A stretch of 47,336 nt of DNA from Bacteroidetes bacterium 43-16 (GTDB lineage: Bacteria; Bacteroidota; Bacteroidia; Chitinophagales; Chitinophagaceae), in the NCBI GenBank assembly GCA_001897525.1, contig MKTB01000028.1:1-47336 (forward strand), read 5' to 3'. A model generated the notes under the pieces. That model did no database searches. It had not been told where the DNA came from and saw only the letters and a list, made by a program, of their open reading frames with translations. A program made the position numbers and the translations under genes. This document shows, one piece after another, positions 8,701 through 17,800 of the stretch. Each line of letters opens with the position of its first letter. Positions within the stretch are counted from its first letter, which is position 1.

Positions 8701-11700
8701 GTGCTGCAATGAAGCCGTAGATCCATTGTAAAGCGGCCTCCAGGTAGGCAATAAGCCCTGTTTTAACCTCAGCTTGTGCTGCCGGTGTTTCCGGGTAGAC
8801 ATGATCCGGGTCCAGGGAGCAATTGAAAGTGACCTGGAAATCGGCTTCGGCCACCTGGTAATAAATGGCGATATATTGCTCCAGGTCGGCATGGGCACGC
8901 AGCAATACCATTTCTTTAAGGGCTTTCCGGTCCGGGCTTTCGGGGTTCCAGCTGTATTGATCGCCCGGGTAAAATTCGAAATTTAAACTGAAGTTATTTC
9001 CCGGCTGTTCCTGCTGTTCAAAAGCATAATCAAGATTCAGTACAGGCCATCCCGACAGGGGAATGATCTGGTCAAAGTAAAGGATCCTGCAGGATAAGCC
9101 CGGTAAAGGCGTATCGAAAATGTTCCCGTAATTATCCTGCCAGTTAAAGGCCAGTTCCAGGCTTTGTGTCAATCCCAGGTAAGGGGACAGTTGTGGCGAT
9201 GGCGGAAAGGCCGCTTTGCTTGTTGCCGCAGGCTGGTACAGGCGTGCTACCGGCAGGGCTTTTGTGTAGCGCCATATTCCAGGCTCCGTAGCTCCGGCAC
9301 CTGTAGCAGATGCTGCATCATGATCCTGGGGACTGAGGGGGAGCAGGGAATGGATCGCTTTGAACTGTTGGCTGCCCACTGTGCTGAAGTTGAGCAAATT
9401 GTACTGCTGCTCCAGGGCATAGTTATAGTCTGTTGTAGCAGCAGCATGTCCTTCTTTCTGATAGACCTGTTCGGGGTTGATACGGCTTAATTCAAATCCT
9501 ATATTACCCGGTTTTACGATGGCATTTCTTTCCAGCTTGCCTTCTTTTACGAGCTGGTTAGGGTCTGCATTGGCCAGGTCTGCCTTCCAGCTGCCAAACA
9601 ATAATTCCTGGCTCGCGTTGATCGCCTGTTGCGTTACTACCGCATTCATATAAGGATGGAGTATGTTCCGCGCAGCATCCGTCGTATGAGTGTACGAGAT
9701 CATCAGGTAAATTTCTGCTTCACCATTTGCAGCGAAAATATTGTCTGGTAAGGTATTGCCCTTATTCGTTTGCAGGTAGAGGTAATAGCCACCTGTTCTC
9801 ACCAGCGATGATTTCCATACACGCTCGATAAATGTAGTTACCGGAGTATTGGATATCTTCTGTTGAGAAGCAGCCAGCATCATCCGTTTCGGGTTGGTCT
9901 CAGTAGACAGGTTGGTGTTGATCAGCAACAGCAGCAGGTCTTCCGGGGCAAAGGAATGTAAGGCTTTCACTTCGTTGTTGCCCGCATCAGGAGTGAAGAG
10001 GATCTGCACCGATTCCGGACGTAGTTCTTTTTGACTGTCCTGCAATAAAGCCGTGAGCAGTTCGATACCTGTAGCATCTGTACCAAAGACCTCGAAGGTA
10101 CATTTATTGATGCCAGCATCTTCGTCGGCACTGCGCTTCCTGATGCTTAGTGGTATGAAAGTGCTGTAGGAATAATTCTCCTGCGGCAGGTCGGTAATCC
10201 TGCGTGCTCCGCCAGGAAGGTCCTGTACGGCCAGTTTCATATCGATTTCAGGATTTTGGGCTAATACCGCGTTCAGTGAACGTGAAAAATTCCATATCGC
10301 AGGTCCGGCAGCAAGGCCTTCCCGGTCCCATAGAATAGGATTGGCGAAGGCAAAGGTTTTCTCCTGGTCCCTGTAAAGTTGCATGGCTTTAGGGCCTGTT
10401 TTGATGGCCGGGTTAAGTGCCGTTTGCTGGAACTGCCGGGCCATTTCTTTTTCCTCTGGCAGTAAGGTATAGGAAAGGCTTTCCGTTGCCGTGCCATTAA
10501 ACAGGATCCAGTCTAAAGCATCTTTCTCCGCTTCCGGCTTGGTTTTGCTGAGGGTAAAGGTGTATTCAAAGGTGCCTGGCTCTTCGATATGCGGCAGGGT
10601 AAATTGTTGTCCCGAAAGTGCATAAAGGCCTTCCAGCTTGTTGCCGGGATCGCCTTCATTGATGACCTCGGGCAGCCGGAGGCCATGCAGGCTGAAGCGG
10701 CTGGCATTGCCGCCGGCCCCGCTGAAAAAGTCTTTCTGATACACCGCATTTAACAGATCAATTACCTTCAGTGCAGCAACTTTTTCAATCGTAATAATTG
10801 CTCCGGCAACCAGTAACTCAGGCTTGCTTTCATTGCTGCGGGCGATATCTTCCAGTTCAATGCTATATTGCGTAGCAATAGATAAGAAGGTAGCGCCTTC
10901 CGGTATTTTGTCTGAAAATGCAGGAAGCTTTATGGCCGTAAGTGGCACTAATATGGCCTGCTCACGGTTGTCATAGATAAGTCTGGCCATCGCTTGCCGG
11001 CTCAGCTTATTCTTACGGGCAATCGTTTCCAGGGTATCTTCCGGAAGCACCCGGTATGGTGTTTCAATGCCCGGGATTTTAACCAGGCTCATGGGTAGGA
11101 AGAGGGGCACTCTTTCATTAAGTGTTACAAATTCTTCAGCCCATGCATCGCCTTTGTTCACATAATCCTGTAAGTCTCCCAGCTTGGTAAAGGTATCCTG
11201 CTCTGCAATAGAATAGGTGTTTCCAGAGATAATGATTGATTGGTCTTTTTGTAATAAGTCTTCTTTCGTTTTATTGCCGGTGATCAGGGTGAGCACATCG
11301 GTGCCAAAAGCATTTTTGAGGTCTGCCAGTGAACGATTCTGCTCCGGGATCTTGTATTCATAGACTTCCATGATGTCTGATGCCGTTTGCAGCAAAGACT
11401 TCCCGATCAGCAGGAAATAATCGCGGAACATATGTGTGGCAATGGACTCCAGGGTAGAAAGATCTTCCAGGTAGTCTTGCTCAGTACTTGTTTCCGGGCT
11501 AAACAGGCGCACCAGTTCTGCTACCTGCTTCAGGTAATCTTTATTGACACTGTTAAAACTGCTGAAGTCTACGATGGTCTCATCGGCAGAATTGGACAGG
11601 AAGAGTTGCGGGATCATGGGGAAGAGGGTAAGGGAAAGGTCTTTGCTATTGGCCTGCTCCATTGCAGCTGCATTTTTAAGCAGTGCTTCTTTGTGGTCTG

Positions 11701-13774
11701 TGTTCGGATCAATGATGTTCATGACGAACAGCTCACGGAGGAACCTCGCTATCTGTGCGTAGCTAAAGGGTATAGGATCGCTCTCACTGGTGTTGCTGCT
11801 GTTATTGATCGTATCCAGGATGCCGCTGATGGTGGCTGCCGTAACTGTTTGTTGCAGCAGTGTGTCAAATGAACCTGCCGCAGATTGTGCGGTATTTGCT
11901 GCATTGATCATCCAGCCCAATACCGCAATGCATAGTTTGTCAAAGGCCTCAAAAGAACTGCCTGCGTGCAATGCCTGAGCATTGATATAACGTGTTTTAA
12001 GTATGGTATCGCTGATGCCGCGGTTATTCTCCAGGAATAAAGTAACGATACCGTAAGCTGACTGTACCGTACCTGTTTTTCCTGCACTGAATAAGGGTAC
12101 AAGGTGGACGGTTATTTGTGCTGCAGTTCCCTGGTTGAAGACCTGGTCCCAGTTCAATGGGAGCTGCTGTTGTTTTATCTTGCCAAAGCTTCGAAGCGCT
12201 TTGGCGGCCTTTTGGAGCTTCAACGGACTGTTCCATTGTGTAGGCGAGGAATGGCCGATGGTGAAGGACTCGCGGATGGTGGCTGAAAAAGAAAGTTCAA
12301 TACTTACTTTGAACAATCCCAGGTTGATCTTTACGGTGAGTTTAAGGGATACACCTGCCTCGAAGGCCAGTAATATAGGTGCTCCGGCTGCTATCTCTAC
12401 CGATATCTGGGCATAGACGACGATATCTAATGCTGCGGAAATGATGGCAAAATTGACGGCACCATAGATATGACCGATAATGCCGAAGGTACCTTTTACG
12501 CGGTAGAAAAAGTCGGTAAGTTGCTTATTGACGGGGGCATTTTCATAAGGTTTGAACCAGGCCAGTGTGCCTTCCAGTATGCCGTAGAAAGTAAGCGTGA
12601 GTCCTGCGCTAAGGATGCCTTTGTTAAAGGTTTTGCCGAGGCCGATATTAAGGCCGAGGCCAAATTCCAGCACGGGATCAAAAGTACCTAAGCTGGTTTG
12701 CGGAACGGTAACGGAGGTAGCTCCGTTCAGGTAGGCAAAATAGAAACCACCCTGCCCGGTAAATGGAAAACACTGTACGGCAAATGAACGGGAAAAGTCA
12801 TTGTTATAAGGGAAGCCGAAATCAACTTTAAAGTTGCCATTTGTATAGATCCATACTGCAATAACCGGGAGTGTTACTGAGACAGCGCCGAACTCCAGGC
12901 TCCGGATGGCATCGGGTAGTTTTAATTCGATCTGGTAAACACCGATATCATCTGTTACTTTTTTATACAGGATCTCAAACTCAAGCCCGGCGAGCACTTT
13001 GGCCTTTTCGCCACTCAGCTTCAGGTAGATGCCATACAAAACGGGGTCGTTAAATACGGCTTGCAGGGCTACCGTTTTCATGATCTCCACATCGAGTCCG
13101 AAGAGCCAGTCGCTTTCATTACTAAACCGTAATGACTCGGAGAACTTAGGGATTACTGTGTCTGGCGGGGGCGGGTTGAACAGCTCCAGCATATCGTCGA
13201 CTACCTCGTTTACATGCTTGTAAGAAGTGGCTTTTTTTAACTGAAGGTGCTGGCCGATCCCGATAAATTTAAGGTCAAAAAGTGAAGGCTTGGGGGCAGG
13301 TTGCGGTAAACCTTCCGCACCTAAAAGATTGACTCCTTGCGCTCCAAATAAGTTGGACAGGTCATAGCTCAGACCAAATATATCCAGGCTGCCTTCCATA
13401 TTGATATTCACCTCGCGGACGGAGCGGGCAAATACTTCTATTTTACTGATTTTTAAACCAAAATCATTAATGCCTGGATCGAAAGAAATGCCGAATTCTA
13501 TCTTGGAGGCCGGGTTTCTAGGGGCTTTGAGTAATAATTTGAACTTTGGGATCTCGAATCCCAGGATATAGCTCCAGGGTACGGGGATGCTGAGTTCATA
13601 GCCGGGCTTCACAATCTGTACAATACCGGTGATCAGGTCTTTTAAGGTGAATTTTTCTAATTCTACGGTAAATACCTGGTCGTCCTTGTCAATGGTCATG
13701 CTCATCACCAGGGGTTTGCCTACAAATTTCAGGTAGGCTGATACACCATAAGATTTTTGAAAGGTTGCTGACAT
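5789..13774 (-). CDS. Giant protein with LysM-like repeats and Ada-like zinc motif (2661 aa)
   Basis: I do not recognise the full-length family. No signal peptide or T9SS domain is visible, so it is cytoplasmic or leaves by a non-Sec route. The N terminus (FQKSYGVSAYL, then EFGISFDPGINDFGLKISK at about 92-110) matches the two small proteins encoded at 14368 and 13929. About 370-510 is a run of alternating Gly/hydrophobic amphipathic strands (FGLGLNIGLG, GILSAGLTLTF) that could form a large beta surface. About 900-1000 holds two LysM-like repeats (PYRVLPEDTLETIARKNKLS, then PEGATFLSIATQYSIELEDI). About 1785-1840 has VYRTKSGKVYHLYADCHYL followed by CSHC, the layout of Ada-like zinc-binding modules. 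The rest is mixed beta-rich sequence. It is the last gene of the eight-gene run, 154 bp after its neighbour, with a possible hairpin between them. Existence is certain; function is unknown, and a structural or scaffold role is only a guess. Confidence 0.85.
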   Translation of the reverse strand: MSATFQKSYGVSAYLKFVGKPLVMSMTIDKDDQVFTVELEKFTLKDLITGIVQIVKPGYELSIPVPWSYILGFEIPKFKLLLKAPRNPASKIEFGISFDPGINDFGLKISKIEVFARSVREVNINMEGSLDIFGLSYDLSNLFGAQGVNLLGAEGLPQPAPKPSLFDLKFIGIGQHLQLKKATSYKHVNEVVDDMLELFNPPPPDTVIPKFSESLRFSNESDWLFGLDVEIMKTVALQAVFNDPVLYGIYLKLSGEKAKVLAGLEFEILYKKVTDDIGVYQIELKLPDAIRSLEFGAVSVTLPVIAVWIYTNGNFKVDFGFPYNNDFSRSFAVQCFPFTGQGGFYFAYLNGATSVTVPQTSLGTFDPVLEFGLGLNIGLGKTFNKGILSAGLTLTFYGILEGTLAWFKPYENAPVNKQLTDFFYRVKGTFGIIGHIYGAVNFAIISAALDIVVYAQISVEIAAGAPILLAFEAGVSLKLTVKINLGLFKVSIELSFSATIRESFTIGHSSPTQWNSPLKLQKAAKALRSFGKIKQQQLPLNWDQVFNQGTAAQITVHLVPLFSAGKTGTVQSAYGIVTLFLENNRGISDTILKTRYINAQALHAGSSFEAFDKLCIAVLGWMINAANTAQSAAGSFDTLLQQTVTAATISGILDTINNSSNTSESDPIPFSYAQIARFLRELFVMNIIDPNTDHKEALLKNAAAMEQANSKDLSLTLFPMIPQLFLSNSADETIVDFSSFNSVNKDYLKQVAELVRLFSPETSTEQDYLEDLSTLESIATHMFRDYFLLIGKSLLQTASDIMEVYEYKIPEQNRSLADLKNAFGTDVLTLITGNKTKEDLLQKDQSIIISGNTYSIAEQDTFTKLGDLQDYVNKGDAWAEEFVTLNERVPLFLPMSLVKIPGIETPYRVLPEDTLETIARKNKLSRQAMARLIYDNREQAILVPLTAIKLPAFSDKIPEGATFLSIATQYSIELEDIARSNESKPELLVAGAIITIEKVAALKVIDLLNAVYQKDFFSGAGGNASRFSLHGLRLPEVINEGDPGNKLEGLYALSGQQFTLPHIEEPGTFEYTFTLSKTKPEAEKDALDWILFNGTATESLSYTLLPEEKEMARQFQQTALNPAIKTGPKAMQLYRDQEKTFAFANPILWDREGLAAGPAIWNFSRSLNAVLAQNPEIDMKLAVQDLPGGARRITDLPQENYSYSTFIPLSIRKRSADEDAGINKCTFEVFGTDATGIELLTALLQDSQKELRPESVQILFTPDAGNNEVKALHSFAPEDLLLLLINTNLSTETNPKRMMLAASQQKISNTPVTTFIERVWKSSLVRTGGYYLYLQTNKGNTLPDNIFAANGEAEIYLMISYTHTTDAARNILHPYMNAVVTQQAINASQELLFGSWKADLANADPNQLVKEGKLERNAIVKPGNIGFELSRINPEQVYQKEGHAAATTDYNYALEQQYNLLNFSTVGSQQFKAIHSLLPLSPQDHDAASATGAGATEPGIWRYTKALPVARLYQPAATSKAAFPPSPQLSPYLGLTQSLELAFNWQDNYGNIFDTPLPGLSCRILYFDQIIPLSGWPVLNLDYAFEQQEQPGNNFSLNFEFYPGDQYSWNPESPDRKALKEMVLLRAHADLEQYIAIYYQVAEADFQVTFNCSLDPDHVYPETPAAQAEVKTGLIAYLEAALQWIYGFIAAPDEHNQFEKSGATLQRFRYMYCYSGAIQLRQAKDIFALSVAVNFARSADYIDPQFILATSPKVFVPGVQSVSCAVKPRLKFSTTNAATNKGLRDTAEQVYRTKSGKVYHLYADCHYLASGSSTDLLKGDRSAITALKNITGACSHCAQRAALENDPKAAGYTATGDSNTEQQEQQDLLMLHAFARHFEQTFSAAQLKVTAAYVSETESSISGAKETELWIVRFKDIAGKEQGFGFDIRFDEAICYAPQPLANFLVSLSNIPIYPAEHYLAPVADSPAVMSFNNVDTEVWATRFLAALEAILSPELSLPINMIDHLNGSKESAGILAGLLQAKDQLARAIALQTIPILQYEDKLPGGKEIAREKIKQQLLINLSQGYAINAIVQYNTGIASPYPDSEQPIAPNLYGKPYAATANGSAAKENYGFSTAKIPLRNLNPDLAAAANSVLTYTLTTQNAGLEANLMLPVDYQISHLEFDIRKLRKTPVPGYSDDLNNYELSKWLTFIIPLNAQNKDSKTNTYIPVPIRQYPSLPAFGSQSFIVPETGGPITIKDTKYADFLFDYNIQSYTAQDTYEFEVYFNAKQADWQILEQAKDLSKKQELLFQTLAQFEYVREELAGFFNHELPKVDANISETQLQQLSRALRAYTELVNKVAQKWLNLYSPNLLLAAALPSVEVVKATFDIKDRDADLTADFGLFETVLSNWSAMVGSRPVDYITIPLPQINGYTTERLDNNKQEATAALNEEVFIFRYYKIVNGQKEYLSFQMGKDIKQRTISFSRLSVLQVQNGWAGLYVKRNADLSGGQKQFPTAPEFIYTTPVRRFSNPVTPSKKVSTEIPIPAGPPQQRQLMDYLKYLMTELLALPSGKANPVQLKILVNYTYCLQEIPVQLPLVLVPPTVFDQADVDGTGIPVTTLNQVILDWFDTHQPALKQGILNFSVTFYSSVDQANTLPLLNLEQITLKVEDVADITKGRN

Positions 13775-13862
13775 AATGATCTGTGTATTTTAAGGTACTG
13801 AATGTGGCCGGCTCTTGCTTGGCGCTGGCACCTGAGTAAGGGTTAATAAGAAAAATTAAATA

Positions 13863-13897
13863 ATTCCGGAAATGCCCTTTGCAGGGATTCCCGGAAT
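13863..13897 (-). terminator. Possible (imperfect) hairpin terminator or attenuator
   Basis: ATTCCGG (13863-13869) pairs with CCGGAAT (13891-13897), and an inner CCCT/AGGG pairing is separated by mismatches. On the minus strand it is followed by a T-rich stretch (complement of 13849-13862). It lies between the 142-aa gene and the giant gene. It could partly end the upstream transcript or lower expression of the giant; the mismatches make this uncertain. Confidence 0.45.
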
Positions 13898-13928
13898 GTT
13901 ACTGTTTTGTTTCGCAAGGCCTGGGCAT

Positions 13929-14357
13929 CTATCCCGGTCCGTTGATGCGGGTAGCTGCAATGCGGAAACCTATCCCGTCTATTTTTGTTACACCCAGGAT
14001 ATTATTGTCCGGCACCGGGATGCCGATGCTGAAGGTCACCTGGTCGATCGGATGTGTCTCTGTTATTTCGGTCAGGGCTACATTATCACATTGCTTGAGC
14101 CAGCTGAGCTGGGGGATGAGTGCCTCTACCTCAGGGTTGATCGCTTTTAGGGCTTCTTCCACATCGATACTGGCACCTGCATCTCCCAGTTGCTCTTTTA
14201 CGGCCTTAATGGCATTAGACGGACCTCCCAGGAAAGCCGCATCTTGCCAGCTTTGCAGCCGGAAGTAGCAAAACAGCTCCAATGTATTCTTTGCCAGCAA
14301 GACGATCTTGTGGCCCAGGATATACAGAGTTTTGCAGATGATTTCCTTTAGGGACAT
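13929..14357 (-). CDS. Small protein sharing a domain with 14368 and the giant's N terminus (142 aa)
   Basis: Not a family I can name. The first 35 residues are hydrophobic and aromatic with Lys spread through (KTLYILGHKIVLLAK, ELFCYF). This looks more like an amphipathic helix or weak membrane association than a cleavable signal. An Ala-rich acidic middle (GDAGASIDVEEALKAI) leads to a beta-rich C terminus: VALTEITETHP, VTFSIGIPVPDNNILG, VTKIDGIGFRIAATR. That C terminus aligns by eye with the end of the 151-aa neighbour (FGFGLRLTKDNKLG, ITLDGVSFSVAL) and with about residues 92-117 of the giant. The gene follows the 151-aa gene by 10 bp, so they are almost certainly co-transcribed. A duplicated module that assembles with the giants is plausible but inferred. 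Confidence 0.75.
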   Translation of the reverse strand: MSLKEIICKTLYILGHKIVLLAKNTLELFCYFRLQSWQDAAFLGGPSNAIKAVKEQLGDAGASIDVEEALKAINPEVEALIPQLSWLKQCDNVALTEITETHPIDQVTFSIGIPVPDNNILGVTKIDGIGFRIAATRINGPG

Positions 14358-14367
14358 AAGCGTTTTT

Positions 14368-14823
14368 TTATTTCTTATCCGGAGTTTGTGTAAGGGCTAC
14401 GGAGAAAGAAACGCCGTCCAGGGTGATAGGTCCCAGTTTGTTGTCTTTTGTAAGGCGCAGCCCGAAGCCAAAGGCATAGCGGCCATTTTGTTTATCGGCT
14501 CCTTTGTCATCCTTATCGGAAGGCTGGATGGTAAACTCAGTGATGACCAGCTCGCTTGTGATGATCTGGCCTAGAACGGGAATGTTACTCAGGCTCGTGA
14601 TTTTGGACTTGATGTCGGTAACATTGACTCCCGTGCTTTCATTGAATTTGTTGAGGATACTGCCTACTGCATCGTCAATCTGACCCAGGCTTGCGGCCGT
14701 ATAGAAGGAGTCTGCCACGTAAGAAAAGCGTGGATTGGAAAGGTCTGCTGCAGTGAGCGTGACCAGTTCATCGTTAAAGGTCAGGTATACGGCCCCGCCG
14801 TATGTTTTTGAAAAGTTAGCCAT
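14368..14823 (-). CDS. Small beta-rich protein sharing the giant's N-terminal domain (151 aa)
   Basis: No named family is recognised and there is no signal peptide. It starts with FSKTYGGAVYLTFND, which matches the giant's FQKSYGVSAYLKFVG in spacing and character (F-x-K-[ST]-Y-G-x3-Y-L). A short helical middle (DDAVGSILNKFNES) precedes strands ELVITEFTIQP, YAFGFGLRLTKDNKLG and ITLDGVSFSVALTQ. The last two correspond to the C terminus of the 142-aa protein and to residues about 92-117 of the giant. It is therefore close to a stand-alone copy of the giant's first domain. It lies 37 bp after the 1241-aa gene and 10 bp before the 142-aa gene, so an operon is likely. A small structural subunit or chaperone-like partner is possible; nothing catalytic is visible. 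Confidence 0.78.
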   Translation of the reverse strand: MANFSKTYGGAVYLTFNDELVTLTAADLSNPRFSYVADSFYTAASLGQIDDAVGSILNKFNESTGVNVTDIKSKITSLSNIPVLGQIITSELVITEFTIQPSDKDDKGADKQNGRYAFGFGLRLTKDNKLGPITLDGVSFSVALTQTPDKK

Positions 14824-14860
14824 AGCTTTGAATTTTTAAGCGTGAGTAAATAAATATGAA

Positions 14861-17800
14861 CTAGGTAAGTATTTTACGTTTTTCCGGGCTTGGTGCTTCT
14901 TTCTTGTCTTGCTTGTATGCGCCGAACCAGGCCAGGTTGCTGCTTCCCGAGTCCCCGGCAGCAGGGCTGTCCGGGTTGCCAAACAGGTATAGTACGGTAC
15001 TCCCGTTGGGGGGTAATTTTTTTCCCAGCAGTGATACGCCTACTTCTGTGAAGATCATGGCATATTCTTTTTTGTCAGGATTGTTAAAGAACAGCACGGA
15101 GCCTATGGAAAATTTCAAGACACCTTCAAGGCTGAATCCGCCGCTAAAGGGCATTTTTACATACATATGGGTCTGGTTATTCTTTTTGCCGGGTGTCCAG
15201 GCTACGATTAAGGAAGCATCAAATCCTACCTTGGCTGCGAGGGCTCCTACTGTACCCAGGTTGAGGTTGAACCGCAGGGCATACCAGTAATCATTTACGG
15301 GTGCTGTAGGCAGCGGTGCTTCTACGCGCATAAACCCCAGGGATTCCGGTGTTACCGTTTTGGCTTCTTCTTTACTTGCATCAGGATCATGGTACATGAG
15401 GCTTTGCAGTTCTATAGGGAAATGCAAAGCCAGGCTTCCGGGCCTGGGAACGCTGTTGCTTTTATCAAAGCTGATATTGCCCGGGATGAAGGTGAATTTT
15501 TTCCTGGGTGTCTGATCGGAGGGGTTAATGTCTTGCAGCCTGAACTGCATATCCAGCATCAGGTTGCTGAAAAGCAGGGTTTCATAGGAGAACAGGTCAA
15601 AGTCGCCGATCTTTTTGAATTTCATATGGCCCGACAGGTTAAAGCGAGTGGTCAACAAAGGGGCTTCGTTATTGACCTGGTCTTTGGGCAGCGTGGTATC
15701 TTCTACCGTGGATAGCTCAATGCCAGTTATCCTCACTTCATCAAGGGCAGTACTGTAAAGGAATAAGGTATTGGGTTGTATAACGGAGAAGGTATAGGAA
15801 ATGTTACCGTTCTTTTTGTCATACTGGCCTTTCATGACAATGCTGTTGCTGTAAATTGCAGGGTCCTTCTTTGTGGGTGCCGTATATGCCGGGTCATCAA
15901 ATATTGTATTCAGGCTTAGCTGTATGGTAGCATGAAAATCGGATACCAGTGAATTGGTAAATAATATTTGCAGGTCCAGCACCTGGAAGTCATAATTTCC
16001 GGTGACCGCCGGGAGCGGGGATGGCGGGCTGAGGGTGCCGTTCTGGTAAGCGAGGTACAAAGGATTGAAATAACTGATCATCCCGAATAATGAGCTTTTG
16101 AAGTTGCGCTCAAGTTGTTGCTCCCCGTTCGTTTTGATCTGGTTGGCCTCAATGCCGAAATGATGTGCTGCAAAGCCTGCAGGATTAATGCCGGCCATGA
16201 TCGCTTTGATCTCTGCCGGGAGATTTTCAGGGTTTAGGCTAACCTGTAAGGCGAGTACTCCATGCCAGTCGGGATCGGAAACTATGTTGATGAACTGCCG
16301 GAAGCCCTTCTCCTGTGGGGATTCGGGGTTGCCTGTTGTTTTGTTTATAGTGATGGACTTCCGCGCTGTTGCAATATAATTTTCGATCCATGAGATCAGT
16401 TCAGGGATACGCTCTGGCTGGTTGAAGACGGCTGCATCAGTCCATAAAGCAGGGTCTTTAATGCGCTCTTCAATAGATCTGTTGCAAAACTTAAAGATCA
16501 GGATATTGGTAAAAGCAGCATTGGTATTGCTCTCTTTATGTTGATGGGCAATGTCCAGCAGGAAGGGCCAGTCTGCCACGCTGATCTGGTTCTGGAAGTT
16601 GTCGATATAGTATTGCAGTATCGCAGGATCATCTTTTTTAGCCGGATCGCTGATCACCAGGAATTGCTCATTGGTCTGGAATGCGTTTTGCAGGCCTGTA
16701 CGCTCATTGAGCGTATCTATGTTTTTAAAGCGCAGGGGCACCTGGATTTCTTCAGGGCCTTTTGGTTCATTATTGGCCAGGGTCATGCATTTCCAGGCCG
16801 ATTTGTCGGCATTCAGGTTGACCAGGAAGCCTTGCGGGGTAGTGGTCAGGTTAGCAACAGGACAGTCTTCCTCTGCCTTAAGGCGGACGGCAGCTTTTAA
16901 TGCCCTTTTTTTCGGTTGCTGTCCGGCTTTCTGGTAGCCGGCGATCAATTGTTTTCTTGCAGGATTTAAGACTTCGGTTTCAAATCTTTTGATGCCCGGA
17001 TGGGTGTTGTTGATTTTGCTTCGCTGTTTAGCCGTTTTCAGGACCGGTAGTACGGTGGCTGTAGGTGCTATAGGGAAACTATCTTCTTGTTGCGGGCGAA
17101 GGAAGGCCAGGTCTGCCGATGGCACTTCTGCATAATCAAGTGTACCGGAGTTTTTGCCCTGTTCAAATAAAGGGGCCTGTGCCGGTTGTGAATAGTAATG
17201 ATTGGGCGCTGCAGCGGTATCGCTCGTCTTCTGTACCAGGGCCCATGCTGTCGTATATTTTCCGGTTAAAAGGATATCGTCTGTCTGTGCAGCAGTTTTG
17301 TTTTTGTTACGGTTAAATCCCGGGGCATAAGCGGGTTTTCCCGGGAAGAAGGTCATGCGGTCTCCCGGCTGATCTGCCTTGCCTTCCTGGTAGCTGATGG
17401 TCTCTGTTCCTGAAATGCCGCAGAGCAGCATCTGCCGCAGATCTGCTCCGGGTTGAGCTGCTTTGCTATTCAGCTCAAAATCTCCTTCCAATGTCCAGCA
17501 ATATCTTTTTTGTGCCGTAGGGCTTAATATGCCCTGGGCAAAGACGAGCAGTGCACTGCCGGGTAGCGGGCTGCCCTCAGGATCGCTTGTGGTTACCGGT
17601 TTGAAGGCAAGCTGTTTGCCATAATTGGTAATGAAGCTTGTCTGGAGCATGGTCGCTTCCTGATTTTTTGTGGCATCTTTCCCGGTAAAGGCAAAGTAGG
17701 ATCTCCTGGGATTGGAGGTGTTGAAAATGTCTGAAAAATCTATGCTGGCCTTAAACGCCGCAGGCACCTCCTGCCGGAATATTTCGTAGTATAACTCAAG

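Noticed and set aside
11387-11872. 161-aa plus-strand open frame inside the giant gene
   Set aside because: It lies wholly within the coding sequence of the 2661-aa protein on the other strand, has no start signal, and its translation lacks domain-like character.
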